DNA of 64,000 nucleotides. Origin: Acidobacteriota bacterium (GTDB lineage: Bacteria > Acidobacteriota > Terriglobia > Acidiferrales > UBA7541). The notes under the pieces are model-generated. The model ran no database searches and had not been told where the DNA came from. It saw only the letters and a list, made by a program, of their open reading frames with translations. Made by a program: the position numbers and the translations under genes. Positions 1-9,218 of the stretch are shown here, piece by piece; the stretch's first letter is position 1, and each line of letters opens with the position of its first letter. The DNA is taken from the NCBI GenBank assembly GCA_013289955.1, contig JABCYZ010000004.1, positions 230,751 to 294,750 of the forward strand. The letters run 5' to 3'.

Positions 1-918
1 AAGATCTACGAACCACTTACGACCGGTAGCTATTATCAGCGCGAAAGCTTCATTCCCGCGCCAGAGGCAGCACCTCTGAAGGCTCGAATCATCATCACCA
101 ATGCCAGGAGCGCAGAGCTGATCAAGCACGCCGCCAACGCGTTCTTGGCCATGAAGATTTCGTTTGTAAATACGGTGGCCAACATCGCGGAGTGCGTTGG
201 CGCCGATATCACGGAGGTCTGCGCGGGAGTTGGTTCGGATTCGCGCATCGGTCCAAGGTTCCTGAACGCCGGGATTGGTTATGGCGGTTCTTGCTTCCCT
301 AAGGACGTACAGGCATTCCAGGCAGTGGCGAATCACTGCGGGTACGACTTTGGCCTGCTGACCGAGGTAATGCGAATCAATGCGGAACAGCGTCGAGTGT
401 TTCTGAAAAAGGTGCGAAGCGCTCTTTGGACGTTGCGCGGTAAGAAGCTTGCGGCCTTAGGGCTGGCCTTCAAGGGAGATACGGACGATGTGCGCGAATC
501 TCCCGCCATTGAAATCATCGAAGCGCTCCTGGCCGAAGGAGCCAAGGTTAGAGCGTATGATCCCGCGGCGATTGGTAAGACCAGGGAGATCTCCGAACTG
601 AACGGACTTGAATATGCCGCGGATGCCTACGATGCGATGACGGGAGCGGATGCACTGCTGATTCTGACGGAATGGAAAGAATTCGCGTCGCTCGATCTGA
701 ATCGGGTCCAAAAGCTTCTGAAGTATCCGATTGTGATTGACGGCAGAAACTTGTACGAACGGAACCAAATGACCGATGTCGGCTTGATATATTACAGCAT
801 TGGACGTTCCGTCGCCGCGCCGAAACACCTGACTGCCGCTGCGCAGGAGCCAGAGACGGAGGTTGTGCTGCCAATCGGTGGTCTGGAATTGCCGAGTGGG
901 GCGCGGTCTGCAGCGTAG
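1..918 (+). CDS. UDP-glucose 6-dehydrogenase (5' partial)
   Basis: Oxidises UDP-glucose to UDP-glucuronate with two NAD+, supplying an acidic sugar donor for the downstream exopolysaccharide genes. The open frame runs in from position 1, so the N-terminal NAD-binding Rossmann domain lies outside the window. What remains is the central helical domain and the C-terminal UDP-binding domain. The signature GYGGSCFPKD is present near codon 95-104, with the catalytic Cys at about codon 98. The family motif FKGDTDDVRESP follows. The internal ATG at 145 is not the true start, because homologous sequence (SFIPAPEA..RIIITNARSAELIKHAAN) extends upstream of it. A GDP-mannose dehydrogenase is the alternative, but the motif spacing fits UGD. 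The next gene begins 37 bases downstream on the same strand. Confidence 0.9.
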   Translation, partial: KIYEPLTTGSYYQRESFIPAPEAAPLKARIIITNARSAELIKHAANAFLAMKISFVNTVANIAECVGADITEVCAGVGSDSRIGPRFLNAGIGYGGSCFPKDVQAFQAVANHCGYDFGLLTEVMRINAEQRRVFLKKVRSALWTLRGKKLAALGLAFKGDTDDVRESPAIEIIEALLAEGAKVRAYDPAAIGKTREISELNGLEYAADAYDAMTGADALLILTEWKEFASLDLNRVQKLLKYPIVIDGRNLYERNQMTDVGLIYYSIGRSVAAPKHLTAAAQEPETEVVLPIGGLELPSGARSAA

Positions 919-955
919 ACCCGTCTGGGTCCGTCGCGGCGGGTAAAACCGAGCC

Positions 956-2143
956 ATGCGCGTTCTAGTGGTTCACAACAGTTACCAGCAGCCCGGCGGA
1001 GAAGACGTCGTGGTAGCCCAGGAGTCCCGACTGCTTGAGAGCCAGGGACACAATATAATTTCCTACGCACGCAGCAATCATGAACTGAAGAGCCTGTCAG
1101 CGACGCAACGCTTGCTTTTCGTGAAGGACCTTGTGTATTCGTCGAAGAGCAAGTGCGAAATTGAAGAAGTTCTTCGCAAAGAGAAGCCGGACGTAGTTCA
1201 TGTTCACAACACATTCATGATGATCTCGCCTTCTGTTTTCGAGGCCTGCCAGCAGGCCAGAGTCCCAGTCGTGCAGACACTCCACAATTACCGGCTGCTT
1301 TGTCCCGGGTGGACCCTGTCGCGGAACGGAAAGGTCTGCGAGGACTGCGTCGAAGGCGGATTGTGGCACGGCATCTGGCACGGGTGCTATCGAGAGTCAC
1401 ACGCAATGACGGCTGCCGTGGCGGCCATGCTGAAGTTTCACCGCATATCAGGCACGTGGAGAGACTCGGTGGATGGTTATGTGGCACTGAGCGAATTTGC
1501 CCGGCGAAAGTTCATTGAAGGCGGTCTGCCCGCAAACAGAATTCACGTCAAACCAAACTTTGTACAATCCGATCCCGGAGAAAAGCGAAACCCCGGAAGC
1601 TATGCGCTTTTTGTCGGAAGACTCTCACCCGAGAAGGGTGTCGAAACGCTCCTTTCGGCGTGGGCCCAGATGAGCCGTTCGTATCCGCTTGTTGTGATTG
1701 GGGACGGACCCCTGCGCGAGAGTCTCGCGGCGGAGGTCGCGAAAAAGAACATTTCCTCGGTGATATTTAAAGGCTGGTTGCCTCGTGCGCAGACGCTAGA
1801 AGCCATGAAGCAATCCGCGTTCCTCGTTGTGCCTAGCCTTTGGTACGAGGGATTTCCCATGACAATTGCCGAGGCGTTTGCGTGCGGCACACCGGTACTT
1901 TGTTCCAAGCTGGGCGGAATGCAGGAAATTGTTGACGATGGCAGAACCGGTTTGCACCACGAGCCAGGCAATATAGAAGACCTCGCGTCAAAACTGACAG
2001 CACTTCTGGCACAGCCAGAGAAGATCGCGCAGATGGGGATAGCAGCCCGCTCGGAATACGAGAGCCGCTACACGGCGGCTTCAAACTACTCCTCGCTCAT
2101 GCGAATCTACGAACAGTCCATCCATACGCATTCGAAGAATTGA
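956..2143 (+). CDS. Glycosyltransferase family 4
   Basis: Retaining GT-B glycosyltransferase of 395 residues, probably adding a sugar to the growing exopolysaccharide repeat unit on the cytoplasmic face of the membrane. The N-terminus ([17 protein letters not shown]) is typical of GT4 proteins that begin with a VxHNxY..GG strand-loop. The C-terminal donor domain shows [16 protein letters not shown] and the E-x7-E region [18 protein letters not shown]. There is no signal peptide or membrane segment. A cysteine-rich insert ([17 protein letters not shown]) after residue 110 is common in this subgroup. It starts 37 bases after the UDP-glucose dehydrogenase and is probably co-transcribed with it. 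Donor and acceptor cannot be told from sequence. Confidence 0.85.
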   Translation: MRVLVVHNSYQQPGGEDVVVAQESRLLESQGHNIISYARSNHELKSLSATQRLLFVKDLVYSSKSKCEIEEVLRKEKPDVVHVHNTFMMISPSVFEACQQARVPVVQTLHNYRLLCPGWTLSRNGKVCEDCVEGGLWHGIWHGCYRESHAMTAAVAAMLKFHRISGTWRDSVDGYVALSEFARRKFIEGGLPANRIHVKPNFVQSDPGEKRNPGSYALFVGRLSPEKGVETLLSAWAQMSRSYPLVVIGDGPLRESLAAEVAKKNISSVIFKGWLPRAQTLEAMKQSAFLVVPSLWYEGFPMTIAEAFACGTPVLCSKLGGMQEIVDDGRTGLHHEPGNIEDLASKLTALLAQPEKIAQMGIAARSEYESRYTAASNYSSLMRIYEQSIHTHSKN

Positions 2144-2297
2144 GCGGTCTTGTGTCCATAGGTTCGGTCGGCCTGCCGGGGCGTACTCCGAATCGGATGC
2201 CTGTCAAAACATCTCAGTCTCCAAAGCCAGGTCAGGGCAATCCCGTCGACCTTCGATCACGGAACAAAGATCACTCATTCTTTCAGAGAGGAAATCC

Positions 2298-3404
2298 ATG
2301 AGCGTTGCCATTATCACCGGTTCCGCCGGCCTTGTTGGTTCCGAGGCCGTTACGTATTTTGCCAAACGAGGGCTGGACATTGTCGGGATTGACAATGACA
2401 TGCGCGCGGAATTCTTCGGCCACGAAGCTTCTACGCGTTGGGTGCGGGACTCCCTCCACAGGAAAGTCCGGAATTACCGCCACCACGAAGTCGACATTCG
2501 GGATACAGAACAGATTGAGAATATCTTCGCGCGTTTTGGCACCAATATCTCGCTGGTCATACATGCCGCCGCACAGCCTTCTCACGATTGGGCCGCGAGC
2601 AATCCGACGATGGATTTCACGGTTAATGCCAATGGAACCTCCGTAATGCTCGAAGCGACGCGGCGTTTTTCTCCGGAAGCCGCTTTCATTTTCATGTCCA
2701 CAAATAAGGTGTATGGCGATCGGCCGAACCAGTTACCTCTAGTCGAGCTGACGACGCGCTGGGAGCCTGCCCCGAGTCATCCATATGCCACGCTGGGAAT
2801 TCCGGAAACGATGTCGACTGACGGAACGCTGCATAGCCTGTTCGGCGCTTCAAAAGTTGCCGCCGACGTACTTGTGCAGGAGTACGGCCGCTATTTCGGT
2901 ATGAAGACGGCGTGCTTCCGCGGCGGCTGTCTTACAGGGCCGAATCATACCGGAACGCAGTTACACGGATTTCTAGCCTACTTGATGAAGTGCGCTGTCA
3001 CGGAACTGCCCTATCGGATTTTCGGCTATAAGAAGAAGCAGGTACGCGACAACATTCACAGCGCGGACCTTATCCGCGCATTTGACGAATTCTACAAGGC
3101 TCCCCGGTCGGGGGAGGTCTACAACATGGGTGGCGGCCGACACAGCAATTGCTCGATGCTCGAAGCGATTGCGTTCTGCGAAGAAATCACCGGGACAAAA
3201 TTCCAGTCCACGTATGTCGATGAGAACCGGCGCGGCGACCACATCTGGTGGATCAGCGACGTTTCCAAGTTTCAGCGCCATTATCCTCATTGGAAGCTCG
3301 AATACGATGTTCCTCACATTTTGCGCGAAATCTATGAACTAAGTGTCGATCGTTGGAGGGGCACATGCTCAACCGCGGCAAGGGCAACGTCCTCGGTGTC
3401 TTAA
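2298..3404 (+). CDS. NAD-dependent epimerase/dehydratase (CDP-paratose 2-epimerase-like)
   Basis: Extended short-chain dehydrogenase of 368 residues acting on a nucleotide sugar. The nucleotide-binding motif GSAGLVG lies at residues 8-14, followed by an acidic residue (GIDND) at the end of strand 2 that favours NAD. The region with [10 protein letters not shown] and the later [10 protein letters not shown] stretch resemble CDP-paratose/tyvelose 2-epimerases. Where most SDR enzymes have the catalytic YxxxK, this protein reads FGASK, so the usual Tyr is Phe at that position. Another tyrosine may serve, or the protein belongs to a subgroup with a different base. An SD-like GAGAGGAAAT precedes the ATG. 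The C-terminus overlaps the next gene by 40 bases. The last ~15 residues are low-complexity and may not be conserved. Confidence 0.75.
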   Translation: MSVAIITGSAGLVGSEAVTYFAKRGLDIVGIDNDMRAEFFGHEASTRWVRDSLHRKVRNYRHHEVDIRDTEQIENIFARFGTNISLVIHAAAQPSHDWAASNPTMDFTVNANGTSVMLEATRRFSPEAAFIFMSTNKVYGDRPNQLPLVELTTRWEPAPSHPYATLGIPETMSTDGTLHSLFGASKVAADVLVQEYGRYFGMKTACFRGGCLTGPNHTGTQLHGFLAYLMKCAVTELPYRIFGYKKKQVRDNIHSADLIRAFDEFYKAPRSGEVYNMGGGRHSNCSMLEAIAFCEEITGTKFQSTYVDENRRGDHIWWISDVSKFQRHYPHWKLEYDVPHILREIYELSVDRWRGTCSTAARATSSVS

Positions 3405-4168
3405 TCGACGCCGTCGACTATGAAGGGGCGGTCGAAATAATCGTTCGGGCCGCCAGGGAGAAGAAGCCGGCGGCTGTTTCAGCGCTGGCGGTTCACGGTC
3501 TGATGACCGGTGCGCTGGACCGCGAGCAGCGGTTTCGGCTAAATCATTTCGATTTATTGGTGCCGGATGGTCAGCCAGTTCGCTGGGTGCTGAACGCTCT
3601 CTACGGCAAGAAGCTCCCGGATCGCGTGTACGGACCAAATCTGACGCTAAAGGTCTGCGCGCGCGCTGCCAAGGAAGGGCTTCCGGTTTACTTCTACGGA
3701 AGCACGCCGATGATTGTGGCGGCCTTGCAGCCTGCGCTGGAGCGGAAATTTCCCGGACTTGTCATTGCCGGCATTGAACCGTCGAAGTTTCGCCGCCTTA
3801 CCCCTGAAGAAAAAATCGAACTTACGTCGCGCATTCGCAACTCCCGAGCGGCGCTGGTATTCGTCGGGCTGGGGTGCCCGAGGCAGGAAATCTTCGCGTA
3901 TGAGTTTCGCGATCTCCTCGGTGTCCCCATTCTAGCGGTGGGTGCTGCGTTTCCGTTCCTTGCCGGAGCTTTGCCGCAGGCCCCTGAGTGGATGCAAAAT
4001 GCGGGTCTCGAGTGGCTCTACCGGTTACTAACCGAGCCGCGAAGACTGTGGCGCCGATATCTGTTTCTAAACCCGGCCTACCTGCTTCTCGTAGCTCTGC
4101 AGGCAATGGGCCTCTCAAAGTTCTCCAACGCGGGACGTCCACCCACTCGCGAAATTCTTTATGGATAG
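3365..4168 (+). CDS. WecB/TagA/CpsF family glycosyltransferase
   Basis: Glycosyltransferase of the N-acetylmannosaminyltransferase/WecG-TagA-CpsF family, 267 residues from this start. It adds the second sugar to a lipid-linked intermediate at the cytoplasmic membrane face. Family motifs seen are [14 protein letters not shown], the [11 protein letters not shown] stretch, YFYGSTP, and [12 protein letters not shown]. The C-terminus ([19 protein letters not shown]) is the conserved membrane-associating tail of the family. I chose the ATG at 3365 because GGAGGGG ends four bases upstream; a TTG at 3353 would lie on the far side of that SD. The gene starts inside the preceding epimerase, indicating translational coupling. 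Confidence 0.88.
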   Translation: MLNRGKGNVLGVLIDAVDYEGAVEIIVRAAREKKPAAVSALAVHGLMTGALDREQRFRLNHFDLLVPDGQPVRWVLNALYGKKLPDRVYGPNLTLKVCARAAKEGLPVYFYGSTPMIVAALQPALERKFPGLVIAGIEPSKFRRLTPEEKIELTSRIRNSRAALVFVGLGCPRQEIFAYEFRDLLGVPILAVGAAFPFLAGALPQAPEWMQNAGLEWLYRLLTEPRRLWRRYLFLNPAYLLLVALQAMGLSKFSNAGRPPTREILYG

Positions 4169-4241
4169 CCCATGGCTCGCTTCGGCGAGCATGAGTTTCT
4201 ATGAGCCGCCTTAGTTTTCCAACAATTTCTTTCCTACACAG

Positions 4242-5579
4242 ATGCTGAACTCACGCCCTAGAACGCAGCTTGCGCGAAACACCGCGTGGATGATCACCGG
4301 CCAAGGAATGCGTCTGGTCATTCAGGCGGCATACTTCATTGAGATCGCAAGGTCGCTTGGAGTGTCGAACTATGGCGCTTTTGTAGGCGTCGTAGCACTG
4401 GTCGGCGTGGTTTATCCCTTCGCGTCGCTGGGCGGCGGAAACTTGCTGGTCAAAAATGTTGCGCGCGACCCCAGCCTGTTTGCCGCCTGCTGGGGCAGAG
4501 CCCTCACACTGACGGCGTGTTTCGGCGCCATACTTTTCCTTGCCGTTTGTACGCTTTCTCATTTCGTGCTACCGCCGGCAATCCCACGACTCCTCGTGGC
4601 CATGGTCGCAGCAGCGGATATTTTCGGCCTGAGTGTTATTACGCTGTCATCTCAGGCATTCCAGGCTTTCGAACGGCTCCGCTGGACAGCGACCCTGCAT
4701 GTGATGATGAGCGGCGGCCGGCTGGCCGGGGCGCTCATCCTCATCGCCATCCAGCCGCACCCCTCCGCTCTGCTTTGGAGTTATCTCTACTTTGGCAGCA
4801 CAGCCGTCGTTGCCGTTGTTTCTTGCATCTTCGTGTCTAAACAGCTTGGACTGCCGAAATTTTCCTGGCCCCAATCTGCTGCGGAAATGCGCGAAGGCTT
4901 TTATTTTTCCGCGAGTCAAACCTCGCAGACGGTTTATAACGACATCGACAAAACGATGCTCGCGCGCCTCAGCACACTGGAAGCCACAGGCATCTATGGG
5001 GCCGCTTACCGCATCATCGACGTCAGCTTTGTACCCGTATCAGCTCTCCTCTGGTCTTCCTACCCGAGCTTCTTTCGCGCCGGCTCGCGGGGAATTTCCG
5101 CCAGTTTGAGCTATGCGAAGCCGCTTCTGCTGCGTGCGCTGATCTACGCTGGCGTGGTCTGCCTCGCCCTTCTGCTTGCCGCGGGAATTGTCCCCCGCAT
5201 CCTTGGCCCGGAATATCGATCGACCGCGGAAGCCTTGCGCTGGCTTTCCGTGCTTCCAGTGCTCAAGGCGACGCACTACTTCCTGTCCGACACGCTGACT
5301 GGCGCAGGCCACCAGGGTTTGCGTACTTGTCTGCAGGCCGGCGTTGCCGTCTTCAATGTGTTGCTGAATATGTGGATCATTCCCGCTTATTCGTGGCGTG
5401 GCGCAGCTTGGTCTAGTATCGCCTCTGACGGCGCCCTGGCGCTCAGTGTTGCTGTTGCCGTGTGGTTGCTCAATCGGCGGTCTCACGCAACGGCGATCGA
5501 TTCCGCCCCCACGGTTGTCGGCCCCGGTTTGCCTGATGCTCTTCAGCTATCCAGTGTGATTTCCGTTGGTGAAGAATGA
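4242..5579 (+). CDS. Oligosaccharide flippase (Wzx/PST family)
   Basis: Integral membrane protein of 445 residues with about 12-14 hydrophobic segments spread over the whole length, of the polysaccharide transporter branch of the MOP superfamily. It is expected to flip lipid-linked repeat units to the periplasmic side. The N-terminal pattern (RNTAWMITGQGMRLVIQAAY then ARSLGVSNYGAF) is characteristic of Wzx/RfbX proteins, and NDIDKTMLARLSTLEATGIYGAAYR in the middle matches the conserved family loop. Its stop codon overlaps the start of the next gene in ATGA (5576-5579), so the flippase and polymerase are translationally coupled, as is usual for Wzx/Wzy-dependent systems. Confidence 0.85.
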   Translation: MLNSRPRTQLARNTAWMITGQGMRLVIQAAYFIEIARSLGVSNYGAFVGVVALVGVVYPFASLGGGNLLVKNVARDPSLFAACWGRALTLTACFGAILFLAVCTLSHFVLPPAIPRLLVAMVAAADIFGLSVITLSSQAFQAFERLRWTATLHVMMSGGRLAGALILIAIQPHPSALLWSYLYFGSTAVVAVVSCIFVSKQLGLPKFSWPQSAAEMREGFYFSASQTSQTVYNDIDKTMLARLSTLEATGIYGAAYRIIDVSFVPVSALLWSSYPSFFRAGSRGISASLSYAKPLLLRALIYAGVVCLALLLAAGIVPRILGPEYRSTAEALRWLSVLPVLKATHYFLSDTLTGAGHQGLRTCLQAGVAVFNVLLNMWIIPAYSWRGAAWSSIASDGALALSVAVAVWLLNRRSHATAIDSAPTVVGPGLPDALQLSSVISVGEE

Positions 5580-6868
5580 AGGCGCGAGCTGCAATCGAAA
5601 AGGGCATTTTTGCGCTTGCGGCGCTCATTCTCAGCGGCGCGCTCTGGCGACTGTTTTCAACCGGTGGCCAGAGTCAGAGCTCCACGGACGGAGATCCTCG
5701 AACGCAGATCCTCTTGGCGATCGTCTACTTTGTCATCGCCATTCTTGCGGCGCTCCGATGGCGGGATACAGTGGAGAGTCTTTCGCACAACCTGGCGCTC
5801 GCCTGCTTACTGCTCTTGGCTTGTCTTTCGCCGCTCTGGGCAGAATCTCCAGATCTGGTCCTCAGGCGCGCACTCGGACTTGTGGGTGCATCGCTATTCG
5901 GGATCGCCCTGGCCGCCTACTATCCATTCAAGGAGCAGCTCGAAATCTTGCGATGGGCTTTCCGGCTCGGCGCAACGGCGACTCTGCTGCTTTTCATCGC
6001 TTCTCCCAGCCGGGCCCTCTCCGCTCCCGGTGGCGGAGGCGGAATTCGCGGTGTTTATCCTCACAAAAACATCCTGGGCGCCGCGATGGCACTCGCGTTC
6101 CTTGTCGAGTGGTATCTGCGAGAGCATCAAAGTTGGGCGAAAATTCTCCGGCTCCTCTCTCTTTGCGCCTATGGCGCTCTTCTCATCGCTTCAGATTCCA
6201 TGACATCGATCGTTACTGCTGTTGCGGCACTCGGCACAGTATGGACAGTTCGCACCATCTACACGCGTTTTCAGATTCCCGCGTGGGCGCTTGGCTTGTT
6301 CCTGGTGATCGGGGTTGGCGCCGCAGCCCTCATGGGAATCGGTGCGGCAGACGTGATGGGGCTCCTGGGGCGCTCGTCAGATTTGACGGGACGCACCGAG
6401 CTGTGGCGAACAGTATTTGAATCCATTCTCGACAAGCCGCTGCTTGGCTTCGGTTTCTCTGGATTCTGGAAAGGCGCGTCCTCCAGCTCCGACAACGTGC
6501 AAGGCCAGATCGGTTGGGCGCCGACCTACTCTCATAACGGCTATTTGGAGATTTCGCTGAGTCTCGGCCTTGTCGGATTGCTTCTCGTCATTTGGCTTCT
6601 CGTGATTTTATTCAAGCGGTCCTGGCGCCAGGCAGAAGAAGGCGACTCGGTGCTGGACTCCTGGCCCTTGGCAGTGTTTTTCTTTGTCGTCATCCACAAC
6701 ATCACAGAGTGCACGATTGCTTGGCAGAATTGCCTCGAATGGTCGGTTTGCGTCGCCACTGTAATCGGTTGTGACCCAAGGCGGCGCTCAGTTCTTGCGG
6801 AAGACCAGGAAGAGCCACACGAGAGCCTCGAGGAAGGCGCTTCGCTGCCAGAGCCGGAATGTGTCTAA
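5576..6868 (+). CDS. O-antigen ligase/polymerase (Wzy/ExoQ-like)
   Basis: Membrane protein of 430 residues with roughly 10-12 hydrophobic segments and a large hydrophilic loop near residues 260-320. The loop holds LTGRTELWRTVFESI and the NGYLEISLSLGLVG region typical of the O-antigen ligase / Wzy_C domain. The GVYPHKNILG motif near residue 160 matches the HKN motif of ExoQ-type polymerases. The likely role is polymerising exopolysaccharide repeat units in the periplasmic leaflet. It starts in the ATGA overlap with the flippase. A ligase acting on lipid A core cannot be ruled out, but no core-lipopolysaccharide gene is near. Confidence 0.8.
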   Translation: MKARAAIEKGIFALAALILSGALWRLFSTGGQSQSSTDGDPRTQILLAIVYFVIAILAALRWRDTVESLSHNLALACLLLLACLSPLWAESPDLVLRRALGLVGASLFGIALAAYYPFKEQLEILRWAFRLGATATLLLFIASPSRALSAPGGGGGIRGVYPHKNILGAAMALAFLVEWYLREHQSWAKILRLLSLCAYGALLIASDSMTSIVTAVAALGTVWTVRTIYTRFQIPAWALGLFLVIGVGAAALMGIGAADVMGLLGRSSDLTGRTELWRTVFESILDKPLLGFGFSGFWKGASSSSDNVQGQIGWAPTYSHNGYLEISLSLGLVGLLLVIWLLVILFKRSWRQAEEGDSVLDSWPLAVFFFVVIHNITECTIAWQNCLEWSVCVATVIGCDPRRRSVLAEDQEEPHESLEEGASLPEPECV

Positions 6869-6931
6869 GAACAGCGAATCGCCAATGCTTCACGAACCCT
6901 TGACAAGCTTGAGTCTCAGGATCATTTCGAG

Positions 6932-7888
6932 ATGCGCGTAGCCGTCTGTCTTACTACCTACCGTCGCACGAACCTCCTGGAGAGGGCGCTCGAAGGCGTG
7001 TCTCGCCTGAAATTCTGCAAGGTGGCAGCTCCCGAGATGGAAGTGATCGTTGTGGACAATGATCCGTCGCGAAGCGCAAGCGGCGTTTGCAAGAGCCCCA
7101 TGCTGTCAGTACTGGTTCGCTACGTGGCGGAACCCCGCCGCGGCATCGTGCGCGTCCGCAACCGGGCAATCGCCGAAGCATCCGGCTCGGAGTTCCTGGC
7201 ATTTCTCGACGACGATGAATTTCCCTGCGAGACGTGGCTGGACGAGCTGCTTGCCACGCAGGCAAAATTCGCTGCTGACGTTGTTGCTGGCCCTACGCGG
7301 CCGGTCTACGAGCAAGGCTTGCCGGAATGGATCAAACGCGGAAACTTTTTCGAGCGTCCGCGATACGACACGGGCGCCTCGCTCGAGTTTTGCGCATCCG
7401 GCAACGTGCTGCTCCGCACCGCGATCTTTGCTAGCGTGGGCAAGTTCGATGACAACTTTCAACTCACCGGCGGCGAAGACACGCAGTTCTTTCTTCGGGT
7501 CGGGCGCGCTGGATACAAGATCGTTTGGTCGAACGAGGCTGTCGTCTGGGAAACCGTTCCGCGCGACCGCGCGACGTTGAACTGGATCGTATCCCGAGGC
7601 TATCAGGCCGGAAATACCTGGTCATTGGCTGAAATGTCGATCGAAACGAGCGCGAAATATCGCGCGCTCCGTTTCTTCAAGGGATCAGCCCACGTCCTCG
7701 CAGGTCTGGCTGGCGCCGCCAGCGGACTGTTTTTGGGGAGAATCGTGTTTGCCAGAAATCTTCGCAGAGCTTTTCTCGGAGCGGGAATGCTCGCTGGTTT
7801 GGCTGGCAAGAAGTATCTCGCCTATCAATCCGCGGGAAGCACCTCGCCGAGTGGAGTTCCAGAAGCCAGCGGGCGTTCGTCCGTCTAA
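6932..7888 (+). CDS. Glycosyltransferase family 2
   Basis: Inverting GT-A glycosyltransferase of 318 residues. The N-terminus MRVAVCLTTYRRTNLLERAL is the classic GT2 opening, and FLAFLDDDEFP near residue 90 carries the DxD-type metal/nucleotide-binding acidic cluster. The ED of GGEDTQFFLRV near residue 185 is the usual second motif with the catalytic base. A hydrophobic stretch near residues 250-285 could anchor the C-terminus to the membrane. It lies 63 bases after the polymerase gene on the same strand and so is probably another transferase of the exopolysaccharide pathway. Sugar specificity is unknown. Confidence 0.85.
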   Translation: MRVAVCLTTYRRTNLLERALEGVSRLKFCKVAAPEMEVIVVDNDPSRSASGVCKSPMLSVLVRYVAEPRRGIVRVRNRAIAEASGSEFLAFLDDDEFPCETWLDELLATQAKFAADVVAGPTRPVYEQGLPEWIKRGNFFERPRYDTGASLEFCASGNVLLRTAIFASVGKFDDNFQLTGGEDTQFFLRVGRAGYKIVWSNEAVVWETVPRDRATLNWIVSRGYQAGNTWSLAEMSIETSAKYRALRFFKGSAHVLAGLAGAASGLFLGRIVFARNLRRAFLGAGMLAGLAGKKYLAYQSAGSTSPSGVPEASGRSSV

Positions 7889-7933
7889 CTCCGCGCTTGG
7901 CTCAAGCAAGAAAAAATATCCCCTGGAGTCATC

Positions 7934-9190
7934 GTGATTCGGCATCTCTGCACAATTTCACTCCTGGTATTGGGCATGTGGACTGTTCTGGCGGTTTGCG
8001 CCGAGCATGCCCCGGCATCTATGCCGCCGTCGCAACCCGTTCCAGCGACTCTCTTTGCCTTGCACATCCACCACGCCGCCACGACAACTCCTTGGCCCGA
8101 GGTACCGTTTGCAGAGTGGCGTCTCTGGGACGCTTACGTCGCTTGGCCGAACCTTGAACCCCACCGAGGCCAGTGGCATTTCGAGATGCTTGATCGCTAT
8201 GTGAATCTGGCGGAACAGGACCGCGTAACCATCCTCCTACCTCTCGGACTATCGCCCACCTGGGCATCAGCCCGCCCCGGCGAAAAGTCCACATACCAAC
8301 CGGGAAATGCAGCGCAGCCACAAGACATCGAGGACTGGCGCAACTACGTGAGGACCGTTGCCAACCGCTACAAGGGGCGAATTCATGAGTACGAGATCTG
8401 GAATGAACCGAATCAAAAAGGGTTTTGGACCGGCAATATCACTGAAATGGTGAAACTTACACGGGAGGCCGCCGGGATCATTAGGGAAATTGATCCGCAC
8501 GCGACGGTGGTTTCCCCGTCTGCCACGACCGAAAATGGCGTCGGTTGGCTCTCAGAATTCCTGCGCCAAGGTGGGGGGCAGTGGGTGGACGTTATCGGGT
8601 ATCACTTTTATGTCATGCCTCAGTCTCCCGAGGCAGTCGTACCCTTGATTCAAAAAGTACGCCGCATCATGGAGGATAACGCAGTCGACCACAAGCCGCT
8701 TTGGAACACTGAGATCGGCTGGGCTTTTCCCAAACCATTTCCATCTCAAGACCTCGCCGCCGCCTACGTTGTTCGAACCTATGTGCTCAACTGGGCCGGA
8801 GGCGTTCAGAGGCTCTATTGGTACGCCTGGGATAATCACAACTGGGTCACGATACAGCTGACGGAGGCCAGCAGCAAAACTCTGACCCCAGCCGGGCGAG
8901 CCTACCAAACGGCCGAAGAGTGGCTGGTTGGTGCGACTTTAAAGCAATGCGATGAAGATCAAAGCCATACATGGATCTGCGAACTTGACCGCGAGGGGGC
9001 ACCCGAGCGGCTTGTTTGGAACACCGATCATACTCCAGAGTTTGCAGTTCCAGCGGACTGGCACGCGCGATACGCAACATCCATAGAAGGGGAGAGCCAA
9101 GCCCTGTCGAAATCGAGCTTCATGCTTGGACAAGCCCCCGTCTTGTTTTCTCCGACCGAGCCGAAAATCGCTCTGAAGACATCGCGTTAG
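7934..9190 (+). CDS. Secreted glycoside hydrolase, clan GH-A (GH39/PslG-like)
   Basis: A 418-residue protein beginning with GTG and a signal peptide (hydrophobic residues 6-22, cleavage near A23). It has the (beta/alpha)8 retaining-hydrolase layout. Glu158 in EIWNEPN is the likely acid/base and Glu260 in WNTEIGW the likely nucleophile. A conserved H-x-Y segment (IGYHFYVM) sits between them. These features fit clan A and resemble GH39 enzymes such as PslG, an endoglycosidase encoded inside the Psl exopolysaccharide operon. Here too it lies inside an exopolysaccharide cluster, between two transferases, so a role in trimming or releasing the cluster's own polymer is likelier than feeding on foreign glycans. 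The exact GH family is not certain. Confidence 0.75.
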   Translation: MIRHLCTISLLVLGMWTVLAVCAEHAPASMPPSQPVPATLFALHIHHAATTTPWPEVPFAEWRLWDAYVAWPNLEPHRGQWHFEMLDRYVNLAEQDRVTILLPLGLSPTWASARPGEKSTYQPGNAAQPQDIEDWRNYVRTVANRYKGRIHEYEIWNEPNQKGFWTGNITEMVKLTREAAGIIREIDPHATVVSPSATTENGVGWLSEFLRQGGGQWVDVIGYHFYVMPQSPEAVVPLIQKVRRIMEDNAVDHKPLWNTEIGWAFPKPFPSQDLAAAYVVRTYVLNWAGGVQRLYWYAWDNHNWVTIQLTEASSKTLTPAGRAYQTAEEWLVGATLKQCDEDQSHTWICELDREGAPERLVWNTDHTPEFAVPADWHARYATSIEGESQALSKSSFMLGQAPVLFSPTEPKIALKTSR

Positions 9191-9218
9191 CTCATACCTT
9201 CCCGATTTCCCATTTTTC

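Noticed and set aside
457..957. Minus-strand open frame opposite the UDP-glucose dehydrogenase
   Set aside because: Antisense to a conserved enzyme and with no recognisable motif.
5566..6420. Long open frame (284 codons) overlapping the Wzy-type gene in another frame
   Set aside because: Arg/Ser/Pro-rich translation typical of an out-of-frame shadow; the membrane protein in the other frame has clear family motifs.
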